Shown piece after piece: positions 9,036 to 16,900 of a stretch of 36,861 nt of DNA. Made by a program: the position numbers and the translations under genes. The stretch is from an uncultured Bdellovibrionales bacterium (GTDB lineage Bacteria > Bdellovibrionota > Bdellovibrionia > Bdellovibrionales > UBA1609), in contig CALGWV010000039.1 in assembly GCA_937936325.1 (NCBI GenBank), positions 1 to 36,861 on the forward strand, in the 5' to 3' direction. Each line of letters begins with the position of its first letter. Positions within the stretch are counted from its first letter, which is position 1. A model generated the notes under the pieces. That model was not told where the DNA came from. It saw nothing but the letters and a program-made list of their open reading frames with translations, and ran no database searches.

Positions 9036-9054
9036 AGCCTTATTGCTATAAGCT
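9036..9054. terminator. Small hairpin between convergent genes
   Basis: AGC-C-TTAT pairs with ATAAGCT across a four-base loop (one bulged C), seven base pairs in all. It lies in the 62-bp space between two genes that end facing each other. It is weak and lacks a clear T-run, so a terminator role is only suggested by position. Confidence 0.3.
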
Positions 9055-9441
9055 CTAATTATTTAAAATATAGGGGTCTTTTTTTAAATCTTTAAGACTG
9101 CCTTCGTGCTCAGCATAAATTACAAAAGCTGGAACTAAGCCCTCACCATTAATTATTCTAGTTTTTTCAGCCGTTCTAAAATTTAAATAATATGTGCTGG
9201 ATTTTGTTTTGAATACGGAGGCCACTTCACGCTGTGGTTTACTTTCAGTATACTCTTGGCCAATACTCGATTTGTTTTGGCTCCATAAAACCACATTTGT
9301 ATTTGTGTCGTAAATAGACTCTATATTGTCTTTTTTAAGTTCCTCTATGTCATTCCAAACTAATGATTGGTCCTCAAGCTGAAGCCCTCTGTGTGCACAG
9401 CTTACTGACATAAGACAAATAACTACAAGTAAAAACTTCAT
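9055..9441 (-). CDS. Small predicted lipoprotein, last gene of the giant-lipoprotein operon
   Basis: 128 residues. The signal peptide MKFLLVVICLMSVSC carries a lipobox-like VSC with the lipidated Cys at residue 15. The mature part is hydrophilic, Glu/Lys/Asn-rich, with one further hydrophobic patch (LVPAFVIYA, about 101-109) and no recognised domain. Its ATG overlaps the TGA of the OmpA-domain gene in the four-base ATGA arrangement, so it is translationally coupled to it. Co-expression with an OmpA-type protein and the giant lipoprotein suggests a periplasmic or outer-membrane accessory role (inference). Confidence 0.7.
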   Translation of the reverse strand: MKFLLVVICLMSVSCAHRGLQLEDQSLVWNDIEELKKDNIESIYDTNTNVVLWSQNKSSIGQEYTESKPQREVASVFKTKSSTYYLNFRTAEKTRIINGEGLVPAFVIYAEHEGSLKDLKKDPYILNN

Positions 9442-10949
9442 AATGCTGCTCCTATCACTTCATTAGTGCACATCTCAACACCCTGTTTTGGTTTTACTAG
9501 AATTTCGACTCTTCTGTTTATCTTATCAGCTAAAGCCGAATCATCATCTGATAACGGTATTGTCTCACCTGCAACTTGAGTTTGAATTGGTAAATCTGCT
9601 ATCTCAGAATTTGATAGAAGCTCTGCAACTTTATTTAATCTGCGTGTGGCTAAGTTTAGGTTATACTCATTAGACCCTGGTTTAGAAGTGTGTCCAGATA
9701 ATATTAAACTCTCAACTATATCCCTGCGAGAGCTTAAAACCTGAATAAGTTGATTTATTTGTGCATGTTCAGATTTTAACTCCGCACGATCATGCATAAA
9801 CCTTATGACTACAGCATTAGATTCTCCGAAAACTGGAGGCTCACATTCTTTTTGGCTTTGCACTCCTTTTAAGACTTGAACGGCTCCTTTTTTATTGACT
9901 CTTGTTATTGGTATTTTGTGTGGCTCAAAATGAATATTGTATTTTATACCTAGACTTCCACGAAAATCATTTCCGTCATCGGTAGTTAAAAGGTTTCCAA
10001 CACCTACTCCCGCAAAAGCATGGAGATGTCGGCTTAAAGCCCCGCTAGCTCCAATAAACAATTCATTTGGATCTATATCATTTTCAAAAAAAGGCTGCGA
10101 CCATTGACGTAAGTATTCTAAATTTATTCCCCAAGATCTTTGGATTGGAATATAGAAACCTAACGCCGCTGTTAACCGGTTACGAAGATCTATAGCAATT
10201 TGATTTGGTGTAGATCCATTTTGGTAATCCACAGCTTTATCAGCATATCTATAACCTACATTTCCAACCACTTGAAAATACTTAAAAATGTACTCATAAA
10301 CAAGCTTGAGACCAAACCCAAATGACTCATCACTGAGAGCCGTAAGCTGACTTCCTGAAACTCCAAATGGAGCTTGGTTAGAAACCGTAAAACTGCCAGC
10401 GTATGTTGGTATAAAGAACTGAGGGATAACGGCTAATCCTGATTTTTCTGTACTATGCAACCTAAGCTTTAGGCTCAGCACTATATCTGAAAATCCACTA
10501 TGGCCCAAATTAGAGTCATCATTAAAAAACGAGTATCCCGTATTCACACCTGCTAAGAGCCAGGGCTTCATAAACCAACTCAAACCAAGATGTATTGTCT
10601 GCATGTCATCAATGATAGTATACAATTGCTGACTGTTGGCCGCATCTTTAGCTACCAGGGGCTCATCAACAAAAGAGTAGCCTAAATGAAATAATAAATC
10701 ATAGTCATTGTAAACATGACTTGTAGCTGTCCTTGCATCTTCAATTTTTTCAAAGGTTAAAGAATGACTTCTATGAAACTGCTGATAATTTACTGCAAAA
10801 GCATTTGTAGATAAAAAAAATAATATAAATAAAACTAGTTTATAGTTTTTCAACTGCTTTAAAAAGAAACTTTTAAGCAATTGAAAAAGTTTATCTTTAA
10901 GTAGTGTTAATAAAAGTCTAAACCTGCCTGATGTGTCATTATATTTCAT
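9438..10949 (-). CDS. Outer membrane protein: predicted beta-barrel with C-terminal OmpA peptidoglycan-binding domain
   Basis: 503 residues from ATG 10949, which has AGGA five bases upstream; ATG 10955 overlaps that ribosome site and is unlikely. A long cytoplasmic-looking leader (about 36 residues, rich in Lys/Leu) precedes the hydrophobic signal core YKLVLFILFFLS and an AFA cleavage site near residue 52. Residues about 65-345 show alternating aromatic/hydrophobic strands typical of a transmembrane barrel. The C-terminus (about 378-488) is an OmpA/MotB domain: FMHDRAELK, LILSGHTSKPGSNEYN with the Asp-equivalent position changed to Ser, and the closing NRRVEI whose Arg binds meso-diaminopimelate in the family. 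It would anchor the outer membrane to the wall. It lies 20 bases after the giant lipoprotein gene and overlaps the next by four. Confidence 0.87.
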   Translation of the reverse strand: MKYNDTSGRFRLLLTLLKDKLFQLLKSFFLKQLKNYKLVLFILFFLSTNAFAVNYQQFHRSHSLTFEKIEDARTATSHVYNDYDLLFHLGYSFVDEPLVAKDAANSQQLYTIIDDMQTIHLGLSWFMKPWLLAGVNTGYSFFNDDSNLGHSGFSDIVLSLKLRLHSTEKSGLAVIPQFFIPTYAGSFTVSNQAPFGVSGSQLTALSDESFGFGLKLVYEYIFKYFQVVGNVGYRYADKAVDYQNGSTPNQIAIDLRNRLTAALGFYIPIQRSWGINLEYLRQWSQPFFENDIDPNELFIGASGALSRHLHAFAGVGVGNLLTTDDGNDFRGSLGIKYNIHFEPHKIPITRVNKKGAVQVLKGVQSQKECEPPVFGESNAVVIRFMHDRAELKSEHAQINQLIQVLSSRRDIVESLILSGHTSKPGSNEYNLNLATRRLNKVAELLSNSEIADLPIQTQVAGETIPLSDDDSALADKINRRVEILVKPKQGVEMCTNEVIGAAL

Positions 10950-10969
10950 AATCATCCTAATTATTTATT

Positions 10970-13900
10970 TTAAAAACTGACATAATCTAAAAATATGACA
11001 TTTGGAGTGTTTCCGGAATGTCGTCCGGTACAATAACCACGGTCATTTGCATCAACAACACAGACGTCATGTCTATAAGTCACTAAACCCACAGCAGGAA
11101 CAGCTGCGGCTCCACCCCACTGAACTGGCGTCGTTTCATATCCTATATACCCAGCAGTCGTATTATCCACCCCAAGAGCAGAGTCATTGACACTGACATT
11201 ATGCCCCCAGCAATATACTTTTCCACCTAAAGTTGGATTTTCAAGAGCACAACTAATATCCCAACCTACATCAACAAGAACGATATCGCTTCCTACCGGT
11301 AAAGCTTGAACTGCTGTACCCGTTGAGCTTACTGTTGTTCCATTACCCAGCTGACCGAAACTGTTATTTCCCCAACACCATACAGATCCATCATCTCTGC
11401 TCGCACAGGTATGTCTATAACCACCACTCAAACTGAGAACGTTATCAAGTGGGTTCCCAGAAGTATCTGTCACCAGAGTAGGCACTGGCCCGAAACCCTG
11501 CCCCCAACAATATACAGATGTACTAACAAGAGCACACAAGGCTGAAGTACTTACATTTGATTGTCGCTCCACTTTGGTTGGAGTTCCAATCTCCGCTAGG
11601 CTCGATCCTGGAAGACCACTCGGCGCAACTACTTTTGTATAAACTCGTGAGTCTGGGCCTGCTATACCATTTCCTAATTGCCCTAATGCATTTTCACCAG
11701 AGCAATAAGTATCTCCAGTTGAAGCTGTATAACAATGTACATTTCCGGCAGCAAAAGCTCGAATGGCATTTTTAATTTTCTTGCTTGGGTCTTCTGGATC
11801 TATGGGCTGAACTGGTGTTCGAATCACACCTGGATAAATGCTCCCAGTTCCCACTTCTCCTGAAGAGTTTTGTCCCCAGGCCCAAAGTTCACCATTGTCT
11901 AAGATGGCCATACCATCTGTATGATCCATTGTAATTTGACTGACAATCCTATCATCGAAATTCCAACCTTCATGCAGGTCAAAAGAAACGTAACCTGGAG
12001 CTGTATATCCGGAAACAAAATCTGATCGCCCCAAAGCTTGATGAGCCCCTAACCCCCAGGCAATCATTTTACCTGTTTCTGTTATTGCAAAAGAATGAGA
12101 TTCTGTAGGGAGTACAGAATATACATTTCCTAAAGGATAAATTGACGTCATCTCAATTAGAGCACCACGTGCTTGCCCTGAAGCTCCATGTAAAACTCCA
12201 CTGTTTGCACGTGACCAACAAAATATTCTGTCTGCATCGCCTTTAGCACATAGACCCACAGATCCATCTTCTGAATATCTACCTGCAGTTTTACCTAACA
12301 TTTGTTTGGCTTTAGTAAGAACTTCTACTTCAGCCTGACAAGATCCGACAAGTGTTGTTGAAGATATGTCTATAGGCACTACAGCGTCTTGGTAAGTTCC
12401 ATCATAAAGACTCGATCCAAATAAGCCTCCATCATAATTAAGTGGCACCCTTAGCTGGTCTTCTGTACCGTCCAATGTGACAGTGTAAGTATCTCCCCCT
12501 GGTGCTCCAGCGGTAAAACCTTTTTCGTTTATTGTGACATCCACAGTGACCCCTGCGACAGAGTCTTTTATTGGAAGAAACACTGCTCCAGGAAAAGGAG
12601 CGACAGATGTTGAGGCTAAACTGACTCCATCTTCAAAATCACCAAAAGCTAAAAGAGTCGCTCCACAATTAAACCTGACGGGTAGTTGCGAAGTTTCCGA
12701 GTCACTAGCCACTTGCCCTAACGAATCTTCAATCGAAGCAACAATAACAGGGCTTCCCCCATTTGGACCTTGTCCATTAAAGACCACTGTCCCACAACTG
12801 AAACTCCCATTGTTGCACGCACATTCAACACTGTTTGGCGACATATCAGATGAGCTCAACTTAACGGTCCCGTCTACACCGCAGCTCCCAGAAAGTGTTG
12901 TAGGCTCTCCCTTATCAATTGCAGGTATAGCCGCAAGGTCAATAAATGGTGCTATTATTGCAGCAGTTTGTGCAGTCGATGTGATACCTGATGTCGGCTC
13001 TGTATTAGTAGCAGAAATTAAAGGCTGGCTCCCATTTAAACCTTTACCATCAAAAGTGGCAGGCCCACACGAGTATGTTCCCAAAGTACAATCGCAGCTT
13101 ACGCTACCTTCAACCATATCTGGTGAAGCAACAGTAATAACTCCTGCCCCGTCAGGGTCACAAGTTCCTGTAATTGTTTGAGGTGACATAGAATCAATAA
13201 GGGCAATGGGATCAATTGAAATGTCAGGGCCTATCAAGCTGTCAGTATCTGAAGCTGTTTTACTAGTTTGTGGGTCTGAAATAATAGCGGTTACCTGTGG
13301 GTTGGACCCATTCGGTCCTTCACCACTAAAGGCAACGCTTCCACAACTATAAGTTCCCCCAATAACACAAGGACAAGTTTGTGGAGAGGGAGTCATGTCT
13401 GGGCTCGTAAGTGTTACAGACCCACCAACTGGAAAACAATTTCCAGTGAGATCTATTGGCTCTCCAAAACTAATCACAGCAGGTAAAGTTTGTTCGATAG
13501 AAGGCAGTATAATCCCCACCTCTGAGTCTGAAGTGCTTGCTGAGCCGGCCAGCAAGCTAGCATTAAACATAGGTTCAGTTCCATTAATCCCAGAACCAGA
13601 ACTCACCACAGGGCCACAACTAAAATTACCTTGAGTATCACAGGGGCAACTCACTGATGAGGTCTCGAAGTCTGACGGAGTGGTGAAACTTTCAACTGTT
13701 ACCGTTGAGCCGGTTGGAAAACATGTTCCAGTTAAAAGAAACTCATCTCCAGCCTCAATGTTTTTAGGAGCATTTAAATCAATTGCCGGTATCTGGGTCT
13801 GAGCTGTATCTGACGCTGTATTTCCTAAGCTGTCAGTTATAGATGCAATCACATTTGGAACTGCACCGCCAGGGCCCGATCCACTAAAAATAACTGGTGA

Positions 13901-16900
13901 GGCAGAGCAATCGATAGCTCCGTTTACACAGTTACATTGAATCAAATTTGGACTCATATCAGGCGATGACAAACTCACTGCTGCGCCATCAGGAGTACAA
14001 CTTCCTCCACTTAAGTCTACGGCTGTACCAGGGTTTACAAAAGGATCTAAAGCAAGATCAACACTGGGTAAAAGAGTTTTAGTATCTGTATCTGTTGCTA
14101 TAACCCCTAGATTATTAGATAGAACTGTTTCAAATGTTGGATCTCCACTACCGATATAGCTAACCTCACCACAATTAAAAATTCCTTGGAAACAATCACA
14201 TGTGACTGGGCTTGGAGACATATTTACAGATGTTACCGTCACGCCATTTGGACTTTGAGCCTCTGGACTGCATTCACCTGAAATCACAATAGGCAAACTC
14301 GTATCAATAGGACTTGGAATTATGAGGTCTACTGTAGGAGTTCCAACAGTTGTTGCAACTGGACCGTTTGTGGCGCCACCAGGATCTGTAATGACTGCGG
14401 TAAAAGTAGGCGTTGTGTTTGCACACGAAACCACTTCCACGTCACAACCATAGAAACCCGTATGACAATCACAAGTGACTGGACTCGTCGCTAAAACACC
14501 TGGGTCTGCAGAAACACGAACAACTCCAATTCCATCTGGGAAACAAGTTCCATAAACTGTTTGGTCTCCGACAACACAAGCCTCAGCCACATTTATAGTT
14601 ACATCAGGACTTAAGCTGACAGGCTCTGTGTCTGTAGAGGTTTGTCCGGTTGCATCTGTTATTGTTCCGAGTATATCAAACATATTTACACTTGGGTCTA
14701 CTGCTGGAAAACTTACTGATCCACAACTGAAGGCATTACCAGGTTGGCACTGACATGAGATAAGACTTGGCACCATAAGCTCATCTGTAATTTCAATATT
14801 TGAACCGACAGGTGTGCAAGTTCCAGTGATTGGAATGACATCATCCTTTGTGATTGGCCCTGCAATCGGCGTCACATCAATGCTTGGCAATAAGACTGTG
14901 GAGTCTTTATCAGAGGCTAATGGATTCACTCCATCATTTACAAAAGCAGAAATGATAGGGAAATTTGAATTCGAGCCTGTGCCGTCTACAAGAACAGGGC
15001 CACAACTAAAAGCCCCCCCTGAACAAGGGCATGTAATAGGTGGCGCCGGAGACACGATATCACGACTCACGATTTCAATATTGGCCCCTTCTGAAACACA
15101 AGCTCCCATAACTAAAAAGGGTTCAGGCATTCCAGAAGCATCGAGTGGCACAGCAGCTGGTAACTCTAATTTTACTTCTGGAAGAATATTTCCAGTACCT
15201 GAATCAGCTGCTGTTCTTCCTGTCCCATCATCAATGATTCCACTAATTTCAGGTTGTGGCCCACCTGGCCCCGAACCATCAAAACTCACTAACCCACAAC
15301 TAAAGCTTCCGCCAAAACAGGAGCAGTTGACCATATTCGGATTCATATCCGGAGAGCTTAAATCAACACTTCCTCCATCTGGAATACAGCTCCCTGTAAG
15401 GTAGACTGGAACTCCAGGTTCAAAATTTTCTGGTATGAAAATATTTATAGCAGGCACAAGTCCTGAGTTTTGATCTGAAGCTACATTTGCATTTGTATCT
15501 GTAATTACAGCCGTAACTAGTGGCGATGAACCATTTGGTCCTTCTCCATCAAACGAAACACTCCCGCAACTAAATGTTCCTCCATTACATGGACATGTTA
15601 TTAAAGAGGGGATCATATCTAATGAATTCAGCTCAATAGTTCCATCAGAACCACAGGTTCCAGTTAAGTTGATGCTGTCCCCTGGAGAAAAGCTTGGGAA
15701 AGGATCTAGCTCCACAGTAGGTAATACTATGGCTTCTACGTTGGCCACCTGAGTTTCACTTGTAAGAGGATCAGTAATTTCTCCTATAAATTGCGGATCG
15801 TTTCCATTAGGACCGGCCCCATCAACGACAACAGGTGAAGCTGAACAATCCATCAGTCCAGAAACACAGTCACAAGTGATTGAACTTGGAGCCATGTCTA
15901 TAGAATCGACCACGATGTTTCCTACACCATCTGGTTCACATGTCCCCTTAAGAGTGATCGGCGTTTTGGGGTCAATGTTACCTGGAGAGTCTATGTTTAA
16001 GTTAGGACCGCCTAAAACGTCAGAGTCATACCCTGATAAGCCCGTCGCAGAATCAGTATTTTGTGCCACAATATGAGGGTGTGACCCATTTGGACCTTCT
16101 CCATCAAAGTGTGTTGGACCACAATTATAGACACCACCAGAGCAAGGACAAACTATAGGTGTAGGACTCATGTCTTCAGAATTCAGCGTCACTTCTGTCC
16201 CGTCTGGCCCACATGTTCCTGTTAAAGTTACGGGAGAAGAATCAAGGGGTAAATCTACGGACAAATCAATGTCTACTTCAGGAACTATAGCCGTCTGACC
16301 TATATCTGTTACAGTTGAAACACCACTTGGGTCCGTCAGTTCAGCTAAAAATACAGGTTGGGACTCACTGCTTCCAGATCCGTCAGAGCTTATTGGTCCA
16401 CATTCAAAACTACCTTCATAGCTACAAACACAAGCAACAGGTTGTGGCGTGAAATCGGAAGGACTCCCTCCAGATTGAATAATCACATCGGAACCACCTG
16501 GAGCGCAAATTCCCGTTAATTTATAGTTCTCTCCAGAAAGTACTTTTTGTGGAGTATTTAACTTTATAAAAGGTAAAGAAGTCGTATCTAAATCAGTAGC
16601 TGTATTCCCTTCAGGGTCAGTAATGTTTGCCACCACAGAAGGGTAAGCGCCATTAGGCCCTTCAGAAGTAAAAGTGACAGGTGATGCAGAACAATCTGTA
16701 ACCCCACTTACACAATCACAGCTCACAGATTGAGGCAGCATATCAGGAGAGGCGAAGTTTACGTTGTCTACCCCATTAGGAAAACAAGCCACTCCAGATA
16801 AAACTATGGGTTCATTGGGAGTGATCACATTAGGCAGAACAAGATTTATTGATGGTGCTAATGTCAAGGTATCCACATCAGGAGCTGAAGCCACTCCCAA